Position numbers and translations under genes: made by a program. A DNA stretch of 64,000 nt from Loripinus fragilis. Taxonomy: Eukaryota; Mollusca; Bivalvia; Lucinida; Lucinidae. A model generated the notes under the pieces. The model had not been told where the DNA came from. It was given only the letters and a program-made list of their open reading frames with translations, and made no database searches. This document shows positions 11,385-23,261 of this stretch, in pieces. The number at the start of each line of letters is the position of its first letter. The stretch's first letter is position 1. The stretch is from positions 78,657,252 to 78,721,251 of the forward strand of contig OZ026517.1 in the NCBI GenBank assembly GCA_964019695.1, read 5' to 3'.

Positions 11385-12453
11385 GGTTCCACTTAGTAGT
11401 ATGCATTTATAACCAAAGTAGAAAACAATATGAATCCTGATCAGCTGGTTTCAGGCCAGCTGATTCAGATCTATACTGTTTTCAAAACAAGTTATACCCA
11501 GGTACAGCATGGTATGGGCCATTTTACATTATTTACAGGTCATCATATTTCTTTAATTTTTATTTTTGTTAATTTTCTCCGAATTTTATGCACATAAAAT
11601 TCGACAAAAACACAGAAGAAATTTAGGATACTGCCTAATTATGACTATTTCCTATGAGTGTAGATCCAGATCAGCTAGCTTCTGAGAGGCCAGCTGATCA
11701 GGATCCACACTATAAGGTGCAAGAATTGTCATAGGTAAAATAAAAAATCGATAGAAGAGAAATGAACAAAATATTCACTAAAAATATATATACAAACTAC
11801 AAATATGTACTTAAAATGAATAGTTTAGCATTTTAAACGGATTTTTGCTTGGGAGTATATATTGTGGGAGTATCATTTTGGGAGCAGACATAGACGGCAC
11901 CTTCAGGTGTGTAAAAACAAAAACCTTACACCCTAGTGCACATAATGTTTACTAAGTTTAGACATAGAGTGCATTAATAGTGAACATCATGCAATTCACA
12001 TAACAACTTAAGTTATAATTCATTACTCGAATATTAAGCGAATAAAGAAATGTGCTTCATGCAAGATTGTCATTTTGTATCCTGCTTGATAACTTATATC
12101 ACTTTAACTATCCTTGTTAGCAAAGACTTTTGTCATCTGCTGATAACCTTTGCAAACAGTAAGGACCCAGATCTGGAACGAGAAGAATGTCGATCCTGAT
12201 CTTGATCCAAAAGGATTGACACTAATAGTGCGTTCCTGAAAGAATTTATTGAAAAAAGTAATTTAAAAAAAAAAGTCAGCAGACGACAAAAAAGTTTATA
12301 GATAAAGATCTTTCTGGTTCTATTGTATTGTTATAATTTATAACTCGAAAATATTAAGCGAATAAAGAAATGTGCTTCATGCTAGATTGTCATTTTGTAT
12401 CCTGCTTGATAACTTATGTTATTTTGAATTATATCATTTTAACTATCCTTGTT

Positions 12454-14573
12454 AACTAGGTTGCAAGGCAGTAGACATTAGAATAAAAACCCGTATTATT
12501 AGCTTTTGGATGAATATTGTGAATGGTAAACAAACAAAACTATCAAAATGGTTATACTTACTTCTACTAGGAGAATATGATGGTGGCATCCATCAACATG
12601 AATGGATCCATTTTATTGTCCCCCGCCTTTTCGAAGAAAAGCGGAGGGACATAGTTTTCGGCATTCCGTCCTTCCGTCCTTCCGTCCGTCCTTCCGTCCG
12701 TCCTTCCGTCCTTCCGTCCTTCCGTCCCCCTAATATAGTAGGTACCTTGTGTGCGCAACTCCTCCTACAGTTTTATGCCGATTCTTTCGAAACTTTACAG
12801 ATGTTTTAGTCATGGTCTGAAGATATGCATGTGGTTTGGATATTATCTTGAGATTATTTTTTGTCACTTTTTTCGCAATTTGAACTTAGTCATTTTTAGG
12901 CGTTTTTACTATCAAAGTGAAAAGATAGTGGGTACCTTGTGTGCGCAACTCCTCCTACAGTTTTATATCGATTCTTTTGAAACTTCACAGGTGTTTTGTA
13001 CATGGTCTGAAGATATGCATGTGGTTTGGATATATTCCTCAGATTATTTTTTAACACTTTTTCCGCCAGTTGAACTTAGCCATTTTTCTGACATTTTTAC
13101 TATCAAAGTGAATGGATAGTGGGTACCTTGTGTGCGCATCTCCTCCTACAGTTTTATATTGATTCTTTTGAAACTTCACAGGTGTTTTGGACATGGTCTG
13201 AAGATATGCATGTGGTTTGGATATAATCCTCAAATTATTTTTTATCACTTTTTCTGCTATTTTAACTTAGGCATTTTTCTGGCGTTTTTACTGTCAAAGT
13301 TAATGGATACTGGGTACCTTGTGTGCGCAACTCCTCCTGCAGTTTTATGCCGATTCTTTTGAAACTTTACAGATGTTTTTGTCATGATCTGAAGATCACT
13401 TTTTCTGCTATTTTAACTTAGGCATTTTTCTGGCGTTTTTACTGTCAAAGTTAATGGATACTGGGTACCTTGTGTGCGCAACTCCTCCTACAGTTTTATG
13501 CCGATTCTTTTGAAACTTTACAGATGTTTTTGTCATGATCTGAAGATATGCATGTGGTTTGGATATTATCCTGAGATTATTTTTTGTCACTTTTTTTGCA
13601 ATTTGAACTTAGTCATTTAAATAATAAACAATAATGGCGGGGGACATAAATTCTCTGAATTTGCTTGTTAAACATATTTTAATATCTGTTGGGCTTCCCG
13701 ATCTTTTAAACAAGGAAGTCATTGAAAACCCAAAATCAATCAAAAATCAAATGTCTAAAACTCTATCAGACCTTTGTGTTCAGGAGTGGCATAACAAAGT
13801 AACTTCATCCTCTAAAGGAAAGTATTATACTCTTTTCAAGCAAGATTTAAATTTTGAAAATTACCTAATCAAATTAAATAGGAAACACTGTTCTTCATTG
13901 TTAAAGTTTAGGTTAAGTAATCATCGGCTTCCAGTTGAAACTGGTCGCTGGGAAAACACACCTTTAGAAGACAGAAAATGCACATTATGTAGCAAACATG
14001 ATATCGGTGACGGATTTCACTATCTTTTTGTTGTTGATCACTTTATAATCTGACAGAAAGAAATATTTAAGATCATATTTTTACAAAAGTCCTAACATTA
14101 TAAAATTCAAAGAACTTTTTTCTTCAGCAAATACCAGGAAGCTGGTAAAGTAATCAAGTTTTGTAGAAATTATAATGAATAAATTTTCATGTGCAGCCTA
14201 ACCCTAAAAGAGTCAATCATTACGATAATATACTTCTTACTATGTCTTGGCTTAAATTTCATGGGAATAACCTGATTATAGACAACTCACTTGATATGTC
14301 AAATCATGCGAATTGTCTATAATCAATAATGTGAAGCCTTATTTTGTTTCTTAATGAAGCAACAACAGTCGATTATGTTGCCTACTGTAAGTTATAGAAG
14401 GCTCTTTCAGGGTTGATTTTGCTCGCATTTTAATTTTCACCTTTTTCATGCTCTTTGTACTCATGTATTTTATGTACATCATGTATATGCTTTGTTTTTG
14501 TATCTTATGCCTTTACGCTATCTATGAGTGATCTGAGTTTTATGTCAATAAAGATATGTTCTGTTCTGTTAAC
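12454..14573 (+). pseudogene. LINE 3' end, array unit 2, split by an insertion
   Basis: Homologous to the unit 1 fragment. The first part (12510-12616) keeps the frame to FIxHEWIHF, then 1052 bp of a minisatellite element intervene. The second part (13669 onward) resumes the LINE coding sequence through LLNKEVIENPKS, SLLKFRLSNHRLPVETGRW and CTLC. It shares the unit-1 knuckle change (FVVDHF) and the same extra A that breaks the frame near 14052. The 3' UTR hairpin, AATAAA and TTCTG tail are retained to about 14573. There is no catalytic domain. Confidence 0.75.
12617..13668. mobile_element. minisatellite-bearing element, family ii (Helentron-like)
   Basis: Sister units 1 and 3 read CCATTTTATTAAACATATT here. 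Unit 2 has 1052 extra bases between the two T's, with no target duplication. The left end is TGTCCCCCGCC, followed by a hairpin (GCCTTTTCGAAGAAAAGCG). Then come a CTTCCGTC microsatellite (12668-12728) and five monomers starting GGTACCTTGTGTGCGC at about 12741, 12931, 13122, 13313 and 13464 (period about 190, the fourth about 151). The right part has GGCGGGGGACA, the inverse of the left end, then the hairpin AAATTCTCTGAATTT (13648-13662) six bases before the junction. A T/T insertion without duplication, subterminal inverted repeats, a central tandem array and a 3' hairpin are hallmarks of non-autonomous Helentrons. Confidence 0.8.
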
Positions 14574-15972
14574 AAAGACTTTTGTCATCTGCTGATAACC
14601 TTTGCAAACAGTAAGGATCCAGATCAGGGCCGAGAAGAATGTTGATCCTTATCTTGATCCAAACTGACTGACACTCTAATAGTGTGTTCCTGAAAGAATT
14701 TATTGAAAAAAGTTATTTAAAAAAAAAAAAGTCAGCAGACGACAAAAAGTTTATAGAAAAAAGATCTTTCTGGTTCTATTGTATTGTATTTGAATTTAAG
14801 GTACAACTTGCATTTTATAATGTAGAACAGTAACCTATGTCACTGTACAGAAATGTGTAGAAAGACCCTTGTTACTGTGTATAACATTTTATCAGACAGA
14901 CAATGTCGTCTGCTGATAACCTTGCAAACAGTTGGGACCAAGATCAGAACCAATTGAAAGTCATTCCTGGTCTGCATCCAAAATGTTTGACATCTAATTG
15001 AGTTCCTGAAAGAATTTTTGCAAAAGACATAAAAAGTATTCAACTAGTTAAAAAAGATCTTTTTGGTTTTAATGGTCAGCAGACCTCAAAACATGAATGT
15101 GGGCATGACTGGATTTGTTCATCTAAATTGAAGTGTTCTTGTTACCCTGGCAACAAATAGCAGGCTTCTGACCACATGGTGAGGCTATTACCCAATAAAC
15201 ACAGAATCTTCAGTTTTACACCGTCAATCACATACCAGCTATAACAAACAGTGTAGATACAGATGAGAAGCAGCTAATAAGGAAAGAGTTAAATCATTAA
15301 GGTCCTTTAAGATAGTCTTCTGGAATTACCTTTTAGTGAATAAATTATTTTGTTCAAAGAACAAAAAAAATAGTCCCTGATCAGACTGCATTGCATTTTT
15401 TATATAAATCTTTACATGCGACATACTTAGTGATTTTGTTGTCGTCTGCTGACTCCTTTCAAAATAAATATTTTCATGAAATTTCAGGAAAAAAATCAAA
15501 GTGTCAAATTGTATGGATCCAGATCAGGACCAAACATACTGTTGGTCCTGATCTGACTCCAAACTGTTCATGAATGTTATCAGCAGATGACAAAAGTTTG
15601 ATGATCAGTTGTTTCCAAAAACGGGATATATCTAGGTTCAGCAGGACAAAGGTTAATTTGATATTTATGCAAGTGCATTTATTATAACATAGTAACCCTA
15701 TTTGTCTCGACAAGTATCCATTTCTATTTTACTCTGCTTGTTGGAAATTATTTAGGTATTTTGTCATCTGCTGTCTTTTCTAAATTAATTTACTATATAG
15801 TTCCTTCATTATCACTATCAGAGAGTCAAACAGTTTGGATTCAGATCAGGTCTGACATTTCGTCGGTGCTGATCTGGTTCTAAAACTGTTTGCAAAGGTT
15901 ATCAGCAGACAACAATTGTAGGCAAAGAGAAACTTCAGCAGTGTATATCTAACCAACTTGCAGGGTTCCACT

Positions 15973-16508
15973 CATCTTGTCCTACCAAGGGTTGTGATTG
16001 TCTAATCTAACCCTTGGCCTCACAGCTTTGATTTTCTCCGACTGAATAGGTTATAAGCCGAAAATAGTAACAATTAATATGATCAATCATAAAGCGGTGC
16101 AAAAGATCGATAAACACCAGGCCTCCAGATAAGACGGCGTGATCAATTTACATTCAGTTTTCTTAATTTACAACTAAAATGTACATTTAATGTGCTCAAA
16201 AGAACTGTCACAATAAGATGGTTATTTTGAGCACCCATAACATAATTTTGAACTTAATTATAGAAGAAAAATAAAAAAATACGACCAAAATCTTTGCTTA
16301 TCTGGACTTATGGAGACTTAGCAGGCGGTGCACATTAGATGCCGATAAACTGCTACATTCAATCTGATTGGCAGGAAGGGATTATCGAAAAAATCCTTCC
16401 TGGCGTTTTCATTGGTCGATTAGTCTGCGCTAATAATAAATTTTGAGGGTCGTGAGGCGAAGGGTTTGTCGAAAGGTAGATACGACGAAACCTTCGTTGG
16501 TGAAGATG
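15973..16508. mobile_element. 536-bp TIR element (unit 3 copy)
   Basis: Same site, ends and 9-bp duplication as the unit-2 copy at 10849-11384. It was therefore present before units 2 and 3 separated. Confidence 0.85.
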
Positions 16509-17577
16509 GGTTCCACTTAGTAGTATGCATTTATAACCAAAGTAGAAAACAATATGAATCCTGATCAGCTGGTTTCAGGCCAGCTGATTCAGATCTATAC
16601 TGTTTTCAAAACAAGTTATACCCAGGTACAGCATGGTATGGGCCATTTTACATTATTTACAGGTCATCATATTTCTTTAATTTTTATTTTTGTTAATTTT
16701 CTCCGAATTTTATGCACATAAAATTCGACAAAAACACAGAAGAAATTTAGGATACTGCCTAATTATGACTATTTCCTATGAGTGTAGATCCAGATCAGCT
16801 AGCTTCTGAGAGGCCAGCTGATCAGGATCCACACTATAAGGTGCAATAATTGTCATAGGTAAAATAAAAAATCGATAGAAGAGAAATGAACAAAATATTC
16901 ACTAAAAATATATATACAAACTACAAATATGTACTTAAAATGAATAGTTTAGCATTTTAAACGGATTTTTGCTTGGGAGTATATATTGTGGGAGTATCAT
17001 TTTGGGAGCAGACATAGACGGCACCTTCAGGTGTGTAAAAACAAAAACCTTACACCCTAGTGCACATAATGTTTACTAAGTTTAGACATAGAGTGCATTA
17101 ATAGTGAACATCATGCAATTCACATAACAACTTAAGTTATAATTCATTACTCGAATATTAAGCGAATAAAGAAATGTGCTTCATGCAAGATTGTCATTTT
17201 GTATCCTGCTTGATAACTTATATCACTTTAACTATCCTTGTTAGCAAAGACTTTTGTCATCTGCTGATAACCTTTGCAAACAGTAAGGACCCAGATCTGG
17301 AACGAGAAGAATGTCGATCCTGATCTTGATCCAAAAGGATTGACACTAATAGTGCGTTCCTGAAAGAATTTATTGAAAAAAGTAATTTAAAAAAAAAAGT
17401 CAGCAGACGACAAAAAAGTTTATAGATAAAGATCTTTCTGGTTCTATTGTATTGTTATAATTTATAACTCGAAAATATTAAGCGAATAAAGAAATGTGCT
17501 TCATGCTAGATTGTCATTTTGTATCCTGCTTGATAACTTATGTTATTTTGAATTATATCATTTTAACTATCCTTGTT

Positions 17578-19916
17578 AACTAGGTTGCAAGGCAGTAGAC
17601 ATTAGAATAAAAACCCGTATTATTAGCTTTTGGATGAATATTGTGAATGGTAAACAAACAAAACTATCAAAATGGTTATACTTACTTCTATTTGGAGAAT
17701 ATGATGGTGGCATCCATCAACATAAATGGATCCATTTTATTAAACATATTCTAATATCTGTTGGGCTTCCCGATCTTTTAAACAAGGAAGTCATTGAAAA
17801 CCCAAAATCAATCAAAAATCAAATCTCTACAACTCTATCAGACCTTTGTGTTCAGGAGTGGCATAACAAAGTAACTTCATCCTCTAAAGGAAAGAATTAT
17901 ACTCTTTTCAAGCAAGATTTAAATTTTGAAAATTACCTAATCAAATTAAATAGGAAACACTGTTCTTCATTGTTAAAGTTTAGGTTAAGTAATCATCGGC
18001 TTCCGGTTGAAACTGGTCGCTGGGAAAACACACCTTTAGAAGACAGAAAATGCACATTATGTAGCAAACATGATATCGGTGACGAATTTCACTATCTTTT
18101 TGTTTGTGATCACTTTATACAGGCCCTCTAGTGGAACCTTTAAAACCTTTAGAAACCTTTATTTTGGTTGGAATCCTTTAAAACCTTTTATTTGGCTGAA
18201 AAACCTTTAATAACCTTTATTTTGATTAATAAACCTTTACTTTTGCAAGATCAGTTTGAACATAAGAAATAGACCATAAGCATGTTGACAAAAAATGTCT
18301 GTGACAGCTTTAGTTTTTCAGAAAGCTGTATTTATCCTCAGACCATTGTGTCTACCTAACTCTTGCACCAGGGTGTCTCCATAGTGGTTTAATGGTCAGT
18401 TTTCCTGAGACTTCAGATAAGGCAGCAATAAAAAAAAAGTGAAGTAGGATAAATATAAATGCTTTCAGTTTTGTTTTTGTTTTACATCCATGCTAAACAG
18501 CAGAGGTCATGTCAGAATGACTGCACTTTTCCTAGAGTGCCTTAACCCAAATCATTTCATATGTACAAATGTACTCAGTGCTAATCTTTCACCAGTAACT
18601 GACAACTAGTGAAAGAATGTGTCAGACATTGGAATAGAACCTGCAAAGCTCCTGAACATTAGGCTGGACACACTACCAACTGCAATGGTAGTCTGTCAAA
18701 GTTGGGCTAGTCTCATCCGTTGAACTCTGGGCTCAATTTATTTTGGTCTCAGATGAACAGGGTTAACTTGGGTGAAATGTGCTGATTTTCAAATGTTAAT
18801 GTCTTAGGTTGCCAAATCTGAACAGTGATGTCTGCACACGAACGAGACTAATGCAGATATATTCATAGTTTTCTAAATCTTTATTTAAAAGGAGCATGCA
18901 ATATAAATGGGAGCAACATCCTCTGAAATTCTTTACTTACTGAAGGTAAAATTGCCCCTACAAAATGACCAGAGATGGCCTCTCCTGCTTTCTTGGTTTT
19001 CAAAATTTTCCGGGGGAGGACCCCCCACCCCCCTTCCAGAACAGGAAATGTGATTAATTTTTCAATCCAACACTGCAATGCAAGCATTAGGTTAAAAGTA
19101 AGGTTTTCAACTCAGGGATTAACATAAACAGGGGAAAATTCCTATTGATTTGTGATGAGATGGCTATATATTTGTTGCCTAAGGATTTCCTGTACCAGAA
19201 ACATACCAATCTCTATCATAGCAGGGATTTAAAGATCAGGGTCCGATGAATTTACCCGAATATTTGAACTTGATTGCTCTTTATTTTTGTTAGAATTTCA
19301 ATGAAATAACCTTTATTTTGCCTAATATAGCCTTTATAAAAAACCTTTAATTTCATGAGAGTCTGCTAGGGGGCCTGCTTTATATCTGACAGAAAGAAAT
19401 ATTTAAGATCATATTTTTACAAAAGTCCTAACATTATAAAATTCAAAGAACTATTTTCTTCAGCAAATACCAGTAAGCTTGTAAAGTTATCAAGTTTAAT
19501 TTGTAGAAATTATAATGAATAAATTTTCATGTGCAGCCTAACCCTTAAAGAGTCAATCATTACGATAATATACTTCTTACTATGTCTTGGCTTAATATTT
19601 CATTGGAATACCCTGATTATAGACAACCCACATGATATGTCAAATCATGCGAATTGTCTATAATCAATAATGTGAAGCCTTATTTTGTTTCTTAATGAAG
19701 CAACAACAGTCGATTATGTTGCCTACTGTAAATTATAGAAGGCTCTTTCAGGGTTGATTTTGCTCGCATTTTAATTTTCACCTTTTTCATGCTCTTTGTA
19801 CTCATGAATTTTATGTATATCATGTATATGCTTTGTTTTTGTATCTTATGCCTTTACGCTATCTATGAGTGGCCTGAGTTTTATGTCAATAAAGATTTGT
19901 TCTGTTCTGTTAACAA
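17578..19916 (+). pseudogene. LINE 3' end, array unit 3, split by a hAT-like insertion
   Basis: The best-preserved of the three copies. The frame from 17634 encodes the same tail but keeps the full knuckle: CTLC, then EFHYLFVCDHF. After 18119 a 1258-bp transposon intervenes. Beyond it (19385 onward) the frame continues as SDRKKYLRSYFYKSPN and ends at a stop near 19527-19529. This unit lacks the extra A that breaks units 1 and 2. The upstream RT and endonuclease are missing. The 3' UTR and TTCTG tail end near 19916. Confidence 0.75.
18120..19377. mobile_element. hAT-like non-autonomous DNA transposon
   Basis: CTTTATA is duplicated on both sides (18113-18119 and 19378-19384); units 1 and 2 show the empty site. 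The terminal inverted repeats are CAGGCCCTCTAGTGG on the left and CAGGCCCCCTAGCAG as the reverse complement of the right. Subterminal AACCTTTA words repeat many times in the first ~120 bp and again near the right end (19309-19352). Such repeats often serve as transposase binding sites. hAT duplications are normally 8 bp; I count 7, so the assignment rests on the TIR form. There is no transposase frame inside. Confidence 0.8.
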
Positions 19917-19983
19917 AGACTTTTGTCATCTGTTGATAACCTTTGCAAACAGTAAGGACCCAGATCAGGGCCGAGAAGAATGT

Positions 19984-20400
19984 TATAATCCCAAATAATT
20001 GGTATGTTCTAGAATGTTCTAGAAAGTTTCAGTCCAGTTCCAATTCTGCTTGAATAGAACTTCCTGGGATTTTGTGGTACTTCACTTTACATGGTATTTA
20101 ATGGAATTCCATTAAATCCCAAAAGTTGGAACAATTGGTATTTTCTGTCACTATCTGGAACTGGAAAATCCAAGAAAGTCTCAAATAATTCTGCTTAAAA
20201 TATAAGTGGGATTTTATGTTACTTTCTGGGATAAATATTCCATTTAATCCCAGAAAGTCCCAGTAGGTACTTTAAATTGGATTATTAAGATTTTCTGGGA
20301 CTTCATCAATTCAACACATCCATATAATTTGGGATTAAATGGAATCTTTTGGTACTGCTAGTAAATAACTTGGTTCCATTTAATACCAAATAATCCCAAC
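19984..20400. repeat. GGGATT/AATCCC-rich repeat patch at the array's right end
   Basis: Words such as TAATCCCAAATAAT, CATTAAATCCCA, CATTTAATCCCAGAAAGTCC, TGGGATTAAATGG and CAAATAATCCCAAC recur in both orientations. It starts exactly where array unit 3 breaks off. It may be an inverted-repeat MITE or a degenerate tandem repeat. Confidence 0.5.
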
Positions 20401-21174
20401 CTAGATTTGCATAGGACCATTATATTCTGAACTCAGTCTGACCTTGAAATATGATATAACTGTGTTAACCTGGTTCTCTCATTTCAATGACTCAAGCTGA
20501 AATTCTTTAATCTTGCAGGAAACCAGAAAAAGATTCAAATAAACCTCATGGTTTGCAAGGCTCTAACTATTTGATAAATCCTGTGTTAATTTTGGATATA
20601 TACTGCATAAACTGCACAAAATAAATCCTACAACAGACAATGTGAGTAAATAGAACATATTTCTATGCTTATAAATAATACTTGCATGAGACTTTTCATC
20701 ATATAATTTAGTTTCTCAGAAACAAAGCCATTTGTAGTTGTTTCTTTCTTTGAATGCTGATGAAAGACGCTTAATTCTGAATTGTGTTCATTATGGTTAT
20801 ACAATTTTACCATTATCATTATTATTTACAGCAGCATTTATGGCAGTACAACACTTAGTTAGTGTGGTACTTGTAAGCAGGTTAATTACTGAATTTACAG
20901 GATAATCAGGCTGATCATTGGGGCTTATTTTTATTTGATTTTTTTATCCATTCTCTTTTTAAAAGGTGTTGGAGATATTGCGATTGCCTTCGTCTGTTTA
21001 TCAGGTTTTTGTTTGTTATGCTGGACAACTGGACAGATTATCCAACCAAATTTGTTGAGCAACTGGTGTATGCAACTGGTGTATGCAACAGCAAAATTCC
21101 AATACCCCAATGATGTGGGATGTAGGTCAAAAGTGTCCTTCGGTCTGCCCATTTGCCTGCAATACTTTCACCTT
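20401..21174. other. unassigned sequence
   Basis: AT-rich. The only repeat I see is a short direct duplication (CAACTGGTGTATG) near 21060-21085. No supported gene. Confidence 0.4.
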
Positions 21175-21183
21175 GCAAACGGT

Positions 21184-21483
21184 TTGTTTGTTTTGTTGCT
21201 TTACGTCCCAAGTCAACAGCTATGGTCATGGCGGGACGGTAAGTTCACCTAACCACACTTTTTCCTGGGCAAGCTTTAACAAGCAGTTAACCAGTACTTC
21301 ATGCACATACTTTCACTTGTAACTGACAACAACCCTTCTTGAATGATTCAGCGGAAGGGAGGAGAATGACCGTAGAAATTATTTCATGATCAATCTCCAC
21401 GAAAGTACGGGACCGGGTTGGGATTCAATCTCGCGACCCCTGGATTCAGACTCACATCTGTTCCCAGACACGTTACCGACTGC
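21184..21483 (-). mobile_element. tRNA-derived SINE (type 2)
   Basis: Read on the minus strand it starts CGCAGTCGGTAACGTGTCTG (A-box region), passes a B-box-like CGCGAGATTGAATCCC, and ends GTTGACTTGGGACGTAAAGC with a CAAAACAAA tail. GCAAACGGT is present on both sides (21175-21183 and 21484-21492), a 9-bp target duplication. The first ~10 bases of the head are missing compared with the copy at 62703-63005. It is unrelated to the type 1 SINEs. Confidence 0.8.
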
Positions 21484-21765
21484 GCAAACGGTCATACTGA
21501 ATCCAACCGAATTTGTTTGGTGACTTACTTACACAAGTGGGTGAGCAGGAGCATTACTGTTTTTTGCTTTTTGGATCCCCTTTGCATGGGCCTCAGAGAG
21601 TGTGCATTTTCTGGCTAAATTGCAGTCTCTTTCTGAATTGCTGGGTAGAACTCAACCAAATTTGTGCACAACTTAAACAAATTGTGTATACAAGAGCCTA
21701 TTTTTGGGTACCCCACTCAGAGGCACCTTATAATGGGGTCAAAAGTGTCTGCCCATTCTTCTTTA

Positions 21766-23059
21766 TACCCCCCGCAAACTTTGTTTGTGGTGGGTATACT
21801 GTTTTTACGTTGTCCGTGTGTGCGCGCGTGCGTGTGTGTGTCCTTCTGTCCGTCCGTCTGTCCGTCCGTAACATTTTGTTATTTTAATATCTTGAAAAGT
21901 CATTGCTGGACTTTCATCAAACCTTGCAAACATGTTCATATATGCAAGACAAATACTTTAGACAAAAAAGTAAGGGCTAGGGGCCAATTCTATTAGAGTT
22001 ATTTCCCTTTGTAGTTTTAAATGGCTTTTAATATAGGGTTTTATGCTTATGCTATTATAGGCCATACACAGGCCGATCAACTCCTACCACAGCTTTTGAT
22101 GGAACACTTTGATACTTTGCCTATACAATGTAGACACATTGAACATATGCATGAAGGAGTTAACTTCAGAAAAAATATTTTTTGACAAAATGACAGCTGT
22201 GAAAACTTAGACAATTTTTCCCTAATAAGGCTTTTGTATATGCATAGACAGTGCCTTCATGGGCCGATCAACTACTACCACAGCTTTTGATGGAGCAATT
22301 TGATACTTTGCCTATACAATGTAGGCACATTGAACATATGCATGAAGGAGTTTGGTTCAGAAAAATAATTTTTGACAAAATGACAGCTGTGAGAACTTAG
22401 ACAATTTTACCCTAAAAGGGCTTTTGTATATGCATAGACGGTGCCTTCATGGGCCGATTAACTCCTAGTACAGCTTTTGATGGAACAATTTGATACTTTG
22501 CCTATACAATGTAGACACATTGAACATATGCATGAAGGAGTTTGGCTCAGAAAAAATAATTTTTGACTATATGACAGCTGTGAGAACTTAGACAATTTTT
22601 CCCTAATAAGGCTTCTGTATATGCATAGATGGTGCCTTCATGGGCCGATCAAATCCTACCACAGCTTTTAATGTAGCAATTTGATACTTTTCCTATATAA
22701 TATAGACAGATTGAACATATGCATGAAGGAGTCTGGTTGAAAAAAAAATCGACAAAATGACAGCTATTAGAACTTAGACAATTATTACCTTATATGACTT
22801 TTGTATATGCATGGATAGTGCCTTTATGGGCCGCTCAACTCCTACCACAGCTTTTGATGGAGCAATTTGATACTTTGCGGATACAATGTAGACACATTGA
22901 ACATATGCATGAAGGAGTTTATAATTTTTGTTTGCACAGATTCTGCTGAAATCTTCTTTTCAAAACTTAGGTCTGCTGGTTTGAACTATAACTTGCCAAG
23001 TTTTTTCCACTGAATCTTACTGTGCGGGGGGTATCTAATAAGCATTGCTTATTGACTTT
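21766..23059 (+). mobile_element. minisatellite-bearing element, family iii
   Basis: The left end ATACCCCCCGCA has its inverse TGCGGGGGGTAT at 23023-23034. After the left end come a small hairpin around CAAACTTTGTTTG, a GTGTGCG stretch and a GTCCGTCC microsatellite (21842-21870). Five monomers of about 190 bp follow, beginning GGCCGATCAACTCC near 22071, 22262, 22452, 22643 and 22829. The 3' end carries the perfect hairpin AATAAGCATTGCTTATT (23037-23053). The layout matches the element at 12617-13668 although the sequence differs. Confidence 0.75.
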
Positions 23060-23167
23060 TTTCATTTATGCTAATCCAAACATGCTGGGCTGAATTCAAC
23101 CTAATTTGTTGAAAGGTCGACTTTCTCACAAGTGGGGAGTGGTAAAGAACATTTATTTTTTTAACCT

Positions 23168-23240
23168 TCCAGCCAAATTTTCGATTATCCGAAACTACTG
23201 GGTTATTCGAAGACTACGGATAGTCCCGACTTTTTTCTCT
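23168..23240 (+). repeat. TTCGATTATCCGAA repeat, possible pogo/Tigger end
   Basis: TTTTCGATTATCCGAAACTA then GGTTATTCGAAGACTACGGA and TAGTCCCGAC. A related stretch in the same orientation lies at 24482-24536, on the other side of the transposon at 23262-24470. The wording resembles Tigger/pogo terminal repeats; this is memory-based and uncertain. Confidence 0.35.
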
Positions 23241-23261
23241 ATTATCTATTGCAATAAACTA

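Larger units (their letters stand above)
5750..19983 (+). repeat. three-unit direct segmental array
   Basis: Unit 1 is about 5750-9276, unit 2 is 9277-14608 and unit 3 is 14609-19983. Matching points include 5986/9508/14840, 8227/12510/17634 and 10380/15504. The 2-to-3 shift is 5332 bp before the unit-2 SINE and 5124 bp after it, explained by the SINE plus its target duplication. Units 2 and 3 are nearly identical; unit 1 lacks the 536-bp element. Each unit holds about five to six AGATCAGG foldbacks, one copy of the 1484-2420 unit, a ~310-bp internal duplication (7728-7838 versus 8042-8172 in unit 1) and a LINE 3' fragment. Unit 3 stops inside a foldback palindrome at 19983. Confidence 0.9.

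Noticed and set aside
12510..13590. Overlapping open frames around 12.5-13.6 kb as small proteins
   Set aside because: They run across the junction of LINE and minisatellite element and through its monomers.
1484..19983. Evenly spaced palindromic repeats as a CRISPR array
   Set aside because: Spacing is irregular and large, the spacers are themselves repeated, and the setting is eukaryotic.
20935..21252. 105-codon plus-strand frame with hydrophobic start
   Set aside because: It runs into the type 2 SINE and competes with open frames on both strands; no motif recognised.
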